64,000 nucleotides of DNA from Rhizocola hellebori. Its GTDB lineage: Bacteria; Actinomycetota; Actinomycetes; Mycobacteriales; Micromonosporaceae. Of the stretch, positions 1-15,723 are shown in pieces. The DNA is taken from positions 151,199 through 215,198 of the forward strand of contig NZ_BONY01000005.1 in NCBI RefSeq assembly GCF_016862955.1, written 5' to 3'. The translations under genes were made by a program, and so were the position numbers. The notes under the pieces are model-generated. The model was not told where the DNA came from. It saw only the letters and a list, made by a program, of their open reading frames with translations, and did no database searches. Position 1 is the first letter of the stretch; the number at the start of each line of letters is the position of its first letter.

Positions 1-602
1 CCGCCGCTGCAACCCGAGATCTGTGCGCCGGAGTAGACCACGACCGCCCGGAAGACGGTGGACCTGGCACAGGCGATCGCGTAGCTCATCCCGCCGCCGA
101 AGCTGAATCCCATGGCGAAAAGCTGGGTGGTCTCGACACACAGGTCGTTTTCGATGATGCGGACCATGTCATCGGTAAAGGTGATGTCCTGACCGTTGCT
201 GTTGGCCCAGCCGTTGCCTATGCCCTGTGGCGCGACCAGAATCGCGCTGTTGCCAGACTGTTCCTGCATGCCGTAGTAGGCCCATGCGGTGCCGCTGCTG
301 CCGCCGGAGGCGACATCGTTCATGGTGCCGCCCCGCCAGTGGTAGGCGAAGATGAGCCGGTACGGGCGGGTGTTGCTGTAGCCGTCGGGAATCCGCAGGA
401 TGAAACTGCGGCTCTGGCCGCTGCTCTGAATGGTTTGCGTGCCATTGCGTAGCGTTGGGGTCTTGCCGCACCCGGCGGTCGTCGCGGCGAACGCGGATGG
501 GGTCACGATGGTGGCGATTGTGCCCACGGCAACCATCGTCACCGCGGCGATCATCGCCGCAATCCAACCCGGGCTGAGGTGCGGTGTTCGGGGAGCCGAC
601 AC
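1..602 (-). CDS. Secreted CE1-type esterase, C-terminus beyond window
   Basis: Partial gene: it enters from the right and runs off the left edge after about 200 codons. The GTG start at 602 is chosen because an AAGGAG ribosome site lies about 8 nt upstream and a Sec signal peptide follows (hydrophobic stretch about residues 14-35, ending SAFA-ATTAGC). The mature part reads as an alpha/beta-hydrolase of the feruloyl esterase / poly(3-hydroxybutyrate) depolymerase group (LpqC-like, CE1): an early IPDGY segment, a YHWRG oxyanion-type loop, then the nucleophile elbow GFSFGG, whose Ser should be catalytic. Family knowledge suggests it removes feruloyl or acetyl esters from hemicellulose. It is the last gene of the minus-strand hydrolase cluster, 210 bp after the GH2 gene with a hairpin between. 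Whether it also carries a lectin tail cannot be seen. Confidence 0.8.
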   Translation of the reverse strand, partial: MSAPRTPHLSPGWIAAMIAAVTMVAVGTIATIVTPSAFAATTAGCGKTPTLRNGTQTIQSSGQSRSFILRIPDGYSNTRPYRLIFAYHWRGGTMNDVASGGSSGTAWAYYGMQEQSGNSAILVAPQGIGNGWANSNGQDITFTDDMVRIIENDLCVETTQLFAMGFSFGGGMSYAIACARSTVFRAVVVYSGAQISGCSG

Positions 603-764
603 AGCTGAATCTCCTTACTGGGAAAGAGGGCGCGCGTGTGGAAGTGGTCGGGCCGTCGGGGAAGCCTGCTTTGCCTGGGCGCGCGGCCAGGCACACCGGC
701 CACCTATCGGCGGTCGTCCAGGCCGGGCGGCCCGGAGCGTCAGGTTCGCTGACAGCGAGGTGTT

Positions 765-794
765 GGCTGGGCCGCCGCGATGTGCGGCCCAGCC
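765..794 (-). terminator. GC-rich hairpin after GH2 gene
   Basis: A perfect 10-bp inverted repeat (GGCTGGGCCG at 765-774 and its complement at 785-794) with a 10-nt loop begins 18 nt beyond the GH2 stop codon. There is no T-tract, which is common for actinobacterial terminators. It may end or weaken transcription before the esterase gene. The rest of 603-812 shows only the esterase ribosome site. Confidence 0.5.
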
Positions 795-812
795 GTTGTC
801 CAGGTGCGGCGG

Positions 813-7922
<7,110 letters not shown>

Positions 7923-8006
7923 TCAATGAAAAGGATGCATCGACCGGCGCATTCGAAGGATCCCGGCCTACTCGGAATGCGCGCGAGTGAGTTTGGTGCC
8001 AGGGGC

Positions 8007-8036
8007 AACATAAGTCGTATGATGTATGATGTCAAC
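8007..8036 (-). promoter_or_regulatory. Promoter/operator copy A, facing the hydrolase cluster
   Basis: This 30-bp element is the exact reverse complement of 8896-8925. Read on the minus strand it holds a -35 TTGACA (8035-8030), a 17-bp spacer with the direct repeat ATCATAC-ATCATAC, and a -10 TATGTT (8012-8007). It points at the beta-helix gene about 95 bp away. The direct repeat inside the spacer is the likely site for the adjacent GntR regulator. Confidence 0.75.
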
Positions 8037-8072
8037 GTCGAGACGCGCAAATTCGCAAATATACGTGACTAT

Positions 8073-8843
8073 CTAACGCTGCAGCCGGACCGGGTCGCCT
8101 GAGGCGCCGCGACGGACCAGCCATGCCTCCGTGATATGCGTGAACATGGCCTCGGCGGCCCCCGCCGGATCATGGGCGGCGATGCGTTCGTAGACCCGGC
8201 GATGCCCACGGTTGGACGCCACGCATAGCGAGCGTTCGGTCCGGCCCACGTACCTGGCCGTGTTGATGACCTGGCGTTCAAGGGAGCGCACCACGGCGCG
8301 CGCTATGCGGTTGCCTGAGCTCTGCATGATCACGTCGTGGAACTCACGGTCGTGATCGTGGTAGGTCGCCGTGTCGTCGACCAGCTCGTCCATCTTGTCG
8401 ACCAGCACGCCCAGCCGCTCGACGACTTCCTCGGTCGCGAGCCGGGCCGCCATGTTGGCCATATCTGATTCCAGGAGGCGCCGGGTGACCACGAGGTCGT
8501 CGAGCACCGAAAGGCTGTCGTCTTCTGCGATGGTCGCGCCCAGGATCAGCTCGTCGAGCATGTTCCACTTGGTCGGCGCCGTCACGATGGTCCCGGCCCC
8601 CTGACGGACCTGAACCAATCCCTTCTCCTGCAACACTTTGACGGCCTCGCGCACGACCGTGCGGCTCACGCCGAACGTGGCGCACAGGGCAGGTTCGGGG
8701 GGAAGTGGGCTGCCCGACGGGTGTCGTCCTTGGACGATCCGCTCCACCAGCTCGGCCGCCAGCGCTTGGGTGAGGTTCGCCGGCCGTTGCACCCAGGCCG
8801 GTGGCTGCCGGGTGCTCGCGGTCGATCGCGCAGGCAGCGTCAT
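8073..8843 (-). CDS. FCD-type GntR transcriptional regulator
   Basis: A DNA-binding repressor of the FadR/FCD branch. The N-terminal winged helix (about residues 18-90) contains the GntR signature LPPEPALCATFGVSRTVVREAVKVL and the wing GLVQVRQGAGTIV. The helical FCD domain (about 105-245) carries DREFHDVIMQSSGN, RGHRRVYERIAAHD and AMFTHITEAW, whose Asp and His residues should bind a metal and the effector, commonly a sugar acid. ATG at 8843 is chosen over the upstream ATG at 8906 because GGAGG lies 5 nt before it; the longer start would also overlap the promoter element. The gene lies between two inverted copies of the same promoter/operator, so it very likely controls both the hydrolase and transporter sides. 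Confidence 0.9.
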   Translation of the reverse strand: MTLPARSTASTRQPPAWVQRPANLTQALAAELVERIVQGRHPSGSPLPPEPALCATFGVSRTVVREAVKVLQEKGLVQVRQGAGTIVTAPTKWNMLDELILGATIAEDDSLSVLDDLVVTRRLLESDMANMAARLATEEVVERLGVLVDKMDELVDDTATYHDHDREFHDVIMQSSGNRIARAVVRSLERQVINTARYVGRTERSLCVASNRGHRRVYERIAAHDPAGAAEAMFTHITEAWLVRRGASGDPVRLQR

Positions 8844-8895
8844 GACGTCCTCCGGTGGCCGACAACCGAACTTGGGGGAAGTGTACCGTCCGGGA

Positions 8896-8925
8896 GTTGA
8901 CATCATACATCATACGACTTATGTT
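8896..8925 (+). promoter_or_regulatory. Promoter/operator copy B, facing the sugar transporter
   Basis: TTGACA at 8897-8902, a 17-bp spacer containing the tandem 7-mer ATCATAC twice, and TATGTT at 8920-8925 make a good vegetative promoter for the binding-protein gene starting at 8988. The same 30 bp occur inverted at 8007-8036. The match is perfect over 30 bp and stops sharply at both ends. Confidence 0.75.
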
Positions 8926-8987
8926 TTCGGCTATCTATCTCTGACTGACCGGCCATCGTATGGCCTCTACTTCGAGAGCGAGTAGCC

Positions 8988-10256
8988 ATGAAACAGCGAT
9001 CAATGTGGCTCGCCGTCCTGGTCGCGGCGCTGGTCATGGCGGGCTGCGGCAGCGCCACGGGGACGGGTTCGAATTCCGGCGACACGAGCGGCAAGCTCGT
9101 GGTCTGGGACTGGAAGTCCGGCGACAAGACCGCGGCGAGCTATGTAGAGAAGGCAAAAGCCGACTTCGCCAAAGCACATCCGGGCGTGACGGTGGAGTTC
9201 GTCGCGCAGCCGTTCGATCAGTACTACACCCTGCTCGGCGCGGCCATCCAGGCCGGCAAAGGACCCGATGTCATTCTCTTCAACGGGGGTGGCCAGATCC
9301 GCGACCGGGTGAGTTCCTTGTTGCCGCTGGACGAATATGTGGCCAAGGACAAGCAGCGGCTTGCCGGGTGGGAAGCCTTCGCCACCGGCGGCAAGACCTA
9401 CGCCGCCCCCGTGACGCTGCAAGGCCACCCGATCTACTACAACAAGGCACTGTACAAAAAGGCCGGTCTCGATCCGGAGAAGCCGGCGACCACATGGAGC
9501 GGCCTGGCCGGTGATTGTGCCGCGATCACGAAGGCGTCCGGCGCCAGTTGCTTCGCGGTGGGCAACAAGGAAGGCGCGGGCATACAGTTCTTCATGTCGG
9601 GACTGGGTTCGGGCATTCTCACCCCACCGGAATACGACAACTGGATCGCCGGGAAGCGGGATTGGCAGTCGCCCAATGTCAAGCGCATCTTCCAGCTCTG
9701 GAAGGAGGCCAACGACACCGGCCTCAACAACCAGGGGGCCAACTCGACCGCGCTGTTCACCGACGCGTTCACAGTCTTCCAGTCAAGCAAGGCCGCGCAC
9801 ATGATCGGCTTGATGTCGGACATCGGGCACTGGAAGGACTTCAACGAGTTCCTCGGCGCGGACAACGTCGGCGTGATGCCGGCACTCGTGATTACCAGTG
9901 GCGCCACGCCGAGCCTTCCCTACGATGGCGGCATCGGCTATGGGGTTGCCAAATGGACCAAGGATCCGGCTCTCGCGGCGGACCTGGTGCGGTCGCTGAC
10001 TTCGACAGAAGCCTTGCGCGCCTTCTACACCGGCGCTGGCGCTATTGTCTCGGACACCACTGTGGACACTTCGGGAAGCGGTCCGGCCGCGGCAAAAATC
10101 GTGTCGCAGCTCAAGACCGGCAAGCCCGCGCTGCACGTCGCGCTCTCCGCCAAGACCCAGGAGCTGATGGGCCGGTTGTCTCAGCAGCTGCTGTCCGGCT
10201 CGGTCAGCGTCGACGACACCGTCACCCAATTGGCCGCCGCCGACAAGACGAGCTGA
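8988..10256 (+). CDS. ABC sugar-binding lipoprotein
   Basis: A 422-residue type 1 solute-binding protein. The signal peptide ends in the lipobox VMAGC, so the mature protein should be a lipoprotein anchored at Cys20. The mature part has the family features LVVWDWKSGDKT near the N-terminus, VTVEFVAQPFDQYYTLLGAAIQAGKGPDVILFN, and a late PYDGGIGYGVAKWTKDP segment. It should capture a mono- or oligosaccharide released by the enzymes encoded to the left and pass it to the two permeases that follow 4 bp downstream. Promoter/operator copy B sits 63 bp upstream. The ligand cannot be read from sequence; arabinose- or xylose-containing oligomers or a sugar acid are candidates from the neighbours. Confidence 0.9.
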   Translation: MKQRSMWLAVLVAALVMAGCGSATGTGSNSGDTSGKLVVWDWKSGDKTAASYVEKAKADFAKAHPGVTVEFVAQPFDQYYTLLGAAIQAGKGPDVILFNGGGQIRDRVSSLLPLDEYVAKDKQRLAGWEAFATGGKTYAAPVTLQGHPIYYNKALYKKAGLDPEKPATTWSGLAGDCAAITKASGASCFAVGNKEGAGIQFFMSGLGSGILTPPEYDNWIAGKRDWQSPNVKRIFQLWKEANDTGLNNQGANSTALFTDAFTVFQSSKAAHMIGLMSDIGHWKDFNEFLGADNVGVMPALVITSGATPSLPYDGGIGYGVAKWTKDPALAADLVRSLTSTEALRAFYTGAGAIVSDTTVDTSGSGPAAAKIVSQLKTGKPALHVALSAKTQELMGRLSQQLLSGSVSVDDTVTQLAAADKTS

Positions 10257-10260
10257 CCTC

Positions 10261-11205
10261 GTGCCGATCGGGGACGCACCGCCGTTGGTCCGCCCTATCG
10301 TGGGGCGGGCCAACCGGCCGGCCATCACCAGCCATCGCGGCCGGGCGCGATGGGAGCGGCTGGCGCCCTACCTGCTGATCGCTCCCGCTGTTCTGGTCAT
10401 CGTGCTGTTCCGGTTGTGGCCGCTGCTGCTCGGCGTGAACTTCTCGTTCACCGGCGACGGCGACCGCAACGGCACGCCGGTGGGCCTCGACAACTACACC
10501 GACCTGTGGAACGACCCGGTCTTCCGGATCGCGTTGCGCAATGTCGGCCTGCTGGTGCTGTTGCTTCCGGTCGCGGTCGCGATCCCCGGCCTGCTCGCGA
10601 CATTTATTTTTTTGCGGGTACCGGGAAATCGGCTCTATCGCACGGTTTACTTCTTCCCCGCGGTGCTCTCCCCGGTGATCATCGGTTCCATTTTCAATCT
10701 GCTGCTCGCCTACGACGGTCCCCTCAATGAACTTCTCCAGACCGCCGGGCTGGGCTCGGTGGACTGGCTCGGCGACCCGAAGGTGGCCATATTCACCGTG
10801 GTAGGTGTGCACATCTGGGCGACCTTCGGGATGGCGCTGGTGGTTTTCCTGGCCGGCTTCGCCACGCTGGACACCACCTTGCTGGACGCGGCACGCTCGG
10901 ACGGAGCCTCGCTGCCGCAAGTGATCTGGCACGTGATCGTTCCCGGCCTGTCGCGCACCATCCAGTTCGTGTTCGTCACCACCATGATCGGCATGTTGAC
11001 CTCGATGTTCGGCCTGCTCTACGTGATGACCAGTGGCGGGCCCGGTGGGTCGACCTACCTGCCGGAGTACTACATCTGGATTCAGCAAGGACAGATGAAC
11101 CGGCCCGCGTTGGCTTCCGCCGCGTCCACAGTGCTGTTCCTCGTCATGCTCGTGGTGGGCCTGGCCCAGATCGGCCTGCTTCGCAAGGCGGGGAGGGAGG
11201 ACTGA
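10261..11205 (+). CDS. ABC sugar permease, MalF type
   Basis: A 314-residue inner-membrane protein with about six helices (for example YLLIAPAVLVIVLFRLWPLLL and LLVLLLPVAVAIPGLLATFIF). The EAA loop that contacts the ATPase reads DAARSDGASLPQVIWHVIVPGL. It starts with GTG 4 bp after the binding-protein stop, and its stop overlaps the next start (TGATG). It forms the channel together with the following permease. No ATPase gene is present in this operon. Confidence 0.9.
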   Translation: MPIGDAPPLVRPIVGRANRPAITSHRGRARWERLAPYLLIAPAVLVIVLFRLWPLLLGVNFSFTGDGDRNGTPVGLDNYTDLWNDPVFRIALRNVGLLVLLLPVAVAIPGLLATFIFLRVPGNRLYRTVYFFPAVLSPVIIGSIFNLLLAYDGPLNELLQTAGLGSVDWLGDPKVAIFTVVGVHIWATFGMALVVFLAGFATLDTTLLDAARSDGASLPQVIWHVIVPGLSRTIQFVFVTTMIGMLTSMFGLLYVMTSGGPGGSTYLPEYYIWIQQGQMNRPALASAASTVLFLVMLVVGLAQIGLLRKAGRED

Positions 11206-12032
11206 TGCGCGAGCTTCGCGTGACCAAATGGGTCGCCGCCGTGCCGATGATGGCGATCGCGTTGGCGACCATCTACCCGCTGATCTTCACACTCAACGTC
11301 GCCCTGAAGACGAGACACGAGTACATTTTGGACAGATTCTCGCTCACCGAATCGTTGCGGTGGGACAACCTCGGCGCGGCGTGGACGAGTGGCGGGATCT
11401 CCAGGTACTTCATCAATTCGCTCATCGTGGTGGGCTTTGCCGTCGCGCTGCTCTTGCTGTTCGGCTCGATGGCCGGATTCGCGTTGAGCCATCTGCGGTT
11501 TCGCGGCTCGCGCACGCTCTTCTTGGCATGCTTGGCCGCGCTGTTCATCCCGTTCCAGGTGATCATGGTGCCCCTCGCCCGCACCATGGCCGACACCGGT
11601 TTGATGGACACCTATCCCGGACTGATTCTCGCCTACGTGGCCCAGTTCCTGCCCTTCACGATCTATCTCATGGCCAGTTACTACAACGGGATACCGGCTG
11701 AGATCGTCGACGCGGCCAGGATCGATGGGAACGGCCCGTTCGGGGTGTACCGGCGGATCATGGTGCCGCTGGGGGCGCCCGCGCTGCTGTCGGTCGGCAT
11801 CCTCGACGCCCTGTTCTGCTGGAACGACGTCCTCATTGCCCTGCTGATGATGCCGTCGGCGCAACATCGGACGCTCATGATCGGTGTCACCTCGCTGCGT
11901 GGGCAGTACTCCTCAGACATCCCCACTTTCTCCGCGGGAGTGCTGATCGCCGCGGTGCCGGTCTTGGCGGTCTATCTGTTCTTCCAGCGGCAGATCGCCG
12001 AGGCCGTCACCGCCGGTTCGATGAAAGGCTGA
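11205..12032 (+). CDS. ABC sugar permease, MalG type
   Basis: A 275-residue partner permease. An N-terminal membrane segment (VPMMAIALATIYPLIFTLNV) is followed by five further helices and the EAA loop VDAARIDGNGPFGVYRRIMVPLG. It is translationally coupled to the MalF-type gene by a TGATG overlap. The enolase-superfamily gene begins 3 bp after its stop, so import and intracellular conversion are encoded in one transcript. Confidence 0.9.
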   Translation: MRELRVTKWVAAVPMMAIALATIYPLIFTLNVALKTRHEYILDRFSLTESLRWDNLGAAWTSGGISRYFINSLIVVGFAVALLLLFGSMAGFALSHLRFRGSRTLFLACLAALFIPFQVIMVPLARTMADTGLMDTYPGLILAYVAQFLPFTIYLMASYYNGIPAEIVDAARIDGNGPFGVYRRIMVPLGAPALLSVGILDALFCWNDVLIALLMMPSAQHRTLMIGVTSLRGQYSSDIPTFSAGVLIAAVPVLAVYLFFQRQIAEAVTAGSMKG

Positions 12033-12034
12033 GT

Positions 12035-13216
12035 ATGCGAATCATTGGGTATCGTGCCTTGACCACCGTGCAGGAATGGGGCCGGCCCGTTGGCGATGCC
12101 AATGGCGTTTACCCCAAAGGAGTCGTCACCATTCCCCTCGTGGTGGTGGACACCGACGAGGGCATCTCGGGTGTCGGGATAGGACCGCATGTGGAGCTGG
12201 ACTCCATCTTCGCGGCCATCGACGGCCAGGACCCGCGCGGTGTCACCGCGCTCTACGATCGCATGCTGCGGCAGACCTTCAAAGCCGGGCACGCCGGAGT
12301 CGTCTTCGGCGCCATCGGCGCGATCGACACGGCCCTGTGGGATATCAAGGCGAAGGCGCTCGGGCAGCCGCTGTGGCGGCTACTCGGCGGGCTCGACCGG
12401 CGAGTGACCGCCTACGCCTCCGGTCTGGACATCGCGCTGACCGATGACGAGCTGGCGGTGGCGTACCAGGCGTATGCCGAGCGGGGCCTGCGCGCGGCCA
12501 AACTCAAAGGCGGGCTCGACGTCGAACGAGACCGACAACGGCTCACCTTGGTGCGAGACGTGCTTACCTTGGCGGGCAACGACATCAGGCCCGGCCTGAT
12601 GCTCGACGCCAACGAGGCCTGGAGCCGCAAGCAGGCCGTCCGCCACGTCTGCGAGCTGGAGCAGACCCTGGATCTGATCTGGGTCGAGGAACCCGTGCGG
12701 CGCTGGGACGCCGAGGGACTGGCCATGGTCGGGCGGGGGATCCGCGCGTCGGTGGCAACCGGGGAGAACCTCACCGGGCTGGAGCAATTCCGCCCGCTGC
12801 TGGCCGCCGGAGCGGTCGACATCGTGCAGACCGCGGCAGTCTGGGGGGTGACCCACTTCCTCCGGGTCGCCGCCCTGGCCCATGCCCATGACCTTCCGGT
12901 GAGCCCGATCGGAAACATGCCGATCGGGTTGTTGCACGCAGCCACGTCGGTGCCCAACCATCTTGCGAGCGAGCTGCAAGACCTGTCTCCGCCGGTCGGG
13001 CTGTCCCTCGACCTGTCCATTGAGGACGGTGGGTTCACGCTGGGCGACTCACCCGGAGTGGGAATTCAGGTCGACGAAGACACGATTGCCGCGTGCCGTC
13101 TGCCAGCCGACATCTCGGCATCCGGCAGTCCCAATATCCGGCCGGAGCATGCTGGCCGGCGTCTGCTGGCCGCGACCAACCATGTGGCCCAAACCGGTGC
13201 CGCGAAGGCATATTGA
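12035..13216 (+). CDS. Mandelate racemase/enolase-superfamily acid-sugar dehydratase homologue
   Basis: A 393-residue protein of the mandelate racemase subgroup, in which a Mg-bound enolate forms from a carboxylate substrate. The capping domain is about 1-120, followed by the barrel. Visible residues are the KxK pair K156 and K158 (AKLKGG), metal ligands D191 (LDANEAW), E218 (WVEEP) and E244 (ATGENL), and D262 of the usual Asp-His dyad. Where most members have the dyad His (SPH or SSH) this protein has SPIGN, with Ile292. H301 is nearby, but its role is unclear. Its place behind a GntR-controlled sugar transporter suggests dehydration or epimerisation of an aldonic or uronic acid. The reaction itself is not established. 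Confidence 0.8.
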   Translation: MRIIGYRALTTVQEWGRPVGDANGVYPKGVVTIPLVVVDTDEGISGVGIGPHVELDSIFAAIDGQDPRGVTALYDRMLRQTFKAGHAGVVFGAIGAIDTALWDIKAKALGQPLWRLLGGLDRRVTAYASGLDIALTDDELAVAYQAYAERGLRAAKLKGGLDVERDRQRLTLVRDVLTLAGNDIRPGLMLDANEAWSRKQAVRHVCELEQTLDLIWVEEPVRRWDAEGLAMVGRGIRASVATGENLTGLEQFRPLLAAGAVDIVQTAAVWGVTHFLRVAALAHAHDLPVSPIGNMPIGLLHAATSVPNHLASELQDLSPPVGLSLDLSIEDGGFTLGDSPGVGIQVDEDTIAACRLPADISASGSPNIRPEHAGRRLLAATNHVAQTGAAKAY

Positions 13217-13227
13217 GCCGCAGGGGT

Positions 13228-14142
13228 TCAGCGAGTCGCGCGACCGGCTCGGGTGCCGTCTTGCCTTGGCGTGGCAGCGCTGCGCGCTGGGGGTGGTGCT
13301 CCGCCTGGTTTCTGGGCCAGCAGAGCCCGGAACTCGGCCTCGGCGTCGGCCGCGACGGCGTCGTGCACGCGGCGGTAGGTTTCATAGCTGCGGCTGGCCG
13401 GCCACTTCGGGTCCATGAACTCGCGCGGCAGCCGGGGATCTACTCGCAGCAGCGCCAGCCAGTCGGCCACCAGCATCGCGCGCAGACTCAACGCGGTGCC
13501 CGCGTTCAGAGAGGGCGAGCGGGTCCAGGTCTTGATGAAGCTGAGATGCTCACCGCGGATCGCCTCGATGTCCCAGGCGGCTTTGACACTCTCCGCGACG
13601 GGGTAGCCGGGAAGCTCCCGAGCGTGGAAGGCGAGGACGGCGTTGGGTGGAAGCTCCTCGCGCAAGGGTTGCAGGGCCGAGGCGAGGTCGACTTCGCCGG
13701 GCGCGAGCCAGAGCCCGTCGCGCAGAGGGGCAAACCCCGCCCAGGTCAGGGTGGATCGAAGATGATGCCGCAGGGTCCGTTGCTCCTCGGGAACCGAAAA
13801 GGTCACCAGCGTCCAGCCGCTGCCCACCGGGTCGAAGGGATGGGAGCTGCGCACGCGTCCGGCGGCTTCTCTGAGCACCGCGGTGCCGTGCTCGGTGAGC
13901 GCGAAAAGGATCTCCCGCCCGCTGCGGCTGCGTTCGAGGAAGCCGGAGGTGACGAGGCGGTCGAGGGTGGCGCGGGTCGCGGGGGCCGCTATGCCGGCCC
14001 CTTCAAGCACGTTGAGCAGGACACTCGCCCGGATCGGGCCGGGGTCGTCGTCGAGGACGTGTTCGCCCAGGAACGCGAAGAGAAGCTGCCTGGGCTGACG
14101 ACTCCGCACTGTCCTGTCCCTCCCTGCCGACTGCGTGATCAA
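13228..14142 (-). CDS. PaaX-family transcriptional regulator
   Basis: A 304-residue regulator. The N-terminal winged helix (PRQLLFAFLGEHVLDDDPGPIRASVLLNVLEGAGIAAPATRATLDRLVTSGFLER, about 17-72) is followed by the PaaX central domain (WTLVTFSVPEEQRTLRHHLRSTLTWAGFAPLRDGLWLAPG) and the C-terminal PaaX domain (PREFMDPKWPASRSYETYRRVHD). Family members bind aryl- or acyl-CoA thioesters, such as phenylacetyl-CoA, and repress catabolic genes. It starts with TTG overlapping the ATPase stop (TTGA), so it is the last gene of the transporter operon. The acyl-CoA enzymes encoded divergently from 17750 are its natural target set. Confidence 0.88.
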   Translation of the reverse strand: MITQSAGRDRTVRSRQPRQLLFAFLGEHVLDDDPGPIRASVLLNVLEGAGIAAPATRATLDRLVTSGFLERSRSGREILFALTEHGTAVLREAAGRVRSSHPFDPVGSGWTLVTFSVPEEQRTLRHHLRSTLTWAGFAPLRDGLWLAPGEVDLASALQPLREELPPNAVLAFHARELPGYPVAESVKAAWDIEAIRGEHLSFIKTWTRSPSLNAGTALSLRAMLVADWLALLRVDPRLPREFMDPKWPASRSYETYRRVHDAVAADAEAEFRALLAQKPGGAPPPARSAATPRQDGTRAGRATR

Positions 14143-14924
14143 CGTGCTTTGGCCCGCTGGATGTGACCGTACACATGGGTGCGCAGCTCGGTGAAGCGTG
14201 GCAGGGCCCGCGTCGTGATCTGATCACGGTCATCCGGGAGATCGATCTTCAGGCTCTCCTCCACGCGCGTCGGGGACTTGGACAGGACCAGGACGCGTTC
14301 GCCCAGGTACACCGATTCATCGATGTCGTGGGTGACGAACAGAATCGACACACCTCGGCTGCGGTGTAGGTCGCGAACCAGATCTTCCAGATCGGCACGG
14401 GTTTGAGCATCGACGGCGGCGAACGGTTCATCCATGATCAGTATCTCGGGCTCGTAGGCGATGGCGCGAGCGATCGCCACCCGCTGCTGCATCCCCCCGG
14501 AAAGCTGCCAGGGGTGGCTCTTTGCGGCGTGGGCCAGGCCGACCGCCTCCAGCGACTCATCGATGAGCCGATCGCGCCGCGCGCGGGGGAGCTTCTTGTG
14601 CCGCAGCGGAAGCTCCACATTGGATCGAACGGTCAGCCACGGGTAGAGGCTGCGGCCGTACTCCTGGAATACCAATGCCATCGAGGGGGTCGGTCCGGTC
14701 ACCCGCACGCCGTCCATCTCGACCACGCCATCGCTGGGACGTAGCAGACCCGCGATGCACTTGAGCAGTGTGGTCTTGCCGCAGCCGGAGGGTCCCACGA
14801 TGCAGACCAGCTCGCCTGCGCCCATGGTGAAGCTGAGGTCCCCGATGGCTTCGACGTCGCCCCTGGGCGATTCATAGACCTTGCGCAGGTGGTCCACCCG
14901 CAACATGGTGGTCCGCTCAGCCAC
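14139..14924 (-). CDS. ABC transporter ATPase, nitrate/sulfonate/taurine type
   Basis: A 261-residue ATP-binding subunit of the NitD/SsuB/TauB group. It shows Walker A (GPSGCGKTT, about 41-49), the signature LSGGMQQR, Walker B (ILIMDEPFAAVDAQTR) and the switch His (FVTHDIDE). It energises the two permeases encoded just upstream in the same operon. Its start overlaps the end of the preceding permease gene by 8 bp, and its stop overlaps the PaaX start. Confidence 0.92.
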   Translation of the reverse strand: MAERTTMLRVDHLRKVYESPRGDVEAIGDLSFTMGAGELVCIVGPSGCGKTTLLKCIAGLLRPSDGVVEMDGVRVTGPTPSMALVFQEYGRSLYPWLTVRSNVELPLRHKKLPRARRDRLIDESLEAVGLAHAAKSHPWQLSGGMQQRVAIARAIAYEPEILIMDEPFAAVDAQTRADLEDLVRDLHRSRGVSILFVTHDIDESVYLGERVLVLSKSPTRVEESLKIDLPDDRDQITTRALPRFTELRTHVYGHIQRAKAR

Positions 14925-15723
14925 GCTCGACCTCCAGCATTCCGTGGTACCAACGAAGGATGCGACGTTCGGCGAAACCGAAGATCGCCGCGAGGAGGAC
15001 GCCGGTGAGGCCCAGCAACACGATGCCGCTCCAGCTTTCGGCGATGAGGAAGTTGCGCTGGAAGTAGACGATCCGGTAGCCCAGACCCGACGACGAGGCG
15101 AACATCTCCGAGATCACCATCAGGATCAGCGCTACCGACAGGCCCGTTCGCACGCCGGTCATGATGCGCGGGCTGGCGGCCGGCAAAACGAGGTACCACA
15201 GGCGTTGCCACCGGGTGATCCGGAACGCGTCGGCGGTTTCGGTCATGATGCTGTCGGTGGCCCGTACCCCATCAATGGTGTTCAAAAGGATCGGCCACAC
15301 CGCCCCGGAGACGATGACCGCAATCTTCATGGTGTCGGTGATGCCTAACAGCAACATGACGATGGGGATCAGGGCGGGAGGTGGGATGGCGCGGAAGAAC
15401 TCCAGCACCGGCTCGGTGAGCTCGCGCAGCCACGGCAACAGACCGATCACCGTGCCAGCGGCGACGCCGGCGACAATGGACACGACGATTCCGATGCCGA
15501 GCCGGTAGAGACTTGGCAATACCTCGTGGGCGAAGGCGGGGCCGATCCAGTTGTCGGCGAACGCGCGGCCGACGGTCACCGGGTCTGGGTAGAACTTCTC
15601 GGCGCCGACCGCCTCGTCGGGCTTCTTGGCCAGCGCGTTCCAGGCGACCAGGATCAGCACCGGCAGTCCGGCCGCGAAAAGCAGGTTGGCAACGATGGTC
15701 TTGATCCGGGCGGCGGCGCTCAC
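14917..15723 (-). CDS. ABC permease, SsuC/TauC type (second of two)
   Basis: A 268-residue membrane protein with about six helices and the EAA-type loop TADAFRITRWQRLWYLVLPAASP. It belongs to the nitrate/sulfonate/taurine permease family. The start overlaps the end of the first permease gene (ATGA-type), so the pair is translationally coupled. Having two different permeases, rather than one forming a homodimer, is less usual for this family. Confidence 0.9.
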   Translation of the reverse strand: MSAAARIKTIVANLLFAAGLPVLILVAWNALAKKPDEAVGAEKFYPDPVTVGRAFADNWIGPAFAHEVLPSLYRLGIGIVVSIVAGVAAGTVIGLLPWLRELTEPVLEFFRAIPPPALIPIVMLLLGITDTMKIAVIVSGAVWPILLNTIDGVRATDSIMTETADAFRITRWQRLWYLVLPAASPRIMTGVRTGLSVALILMVISEMFASSSGLGYRIVYFQRNFLIAESWSGIVLLGLTGVLLAAIFGFAERRILRWYHGMLEVERG

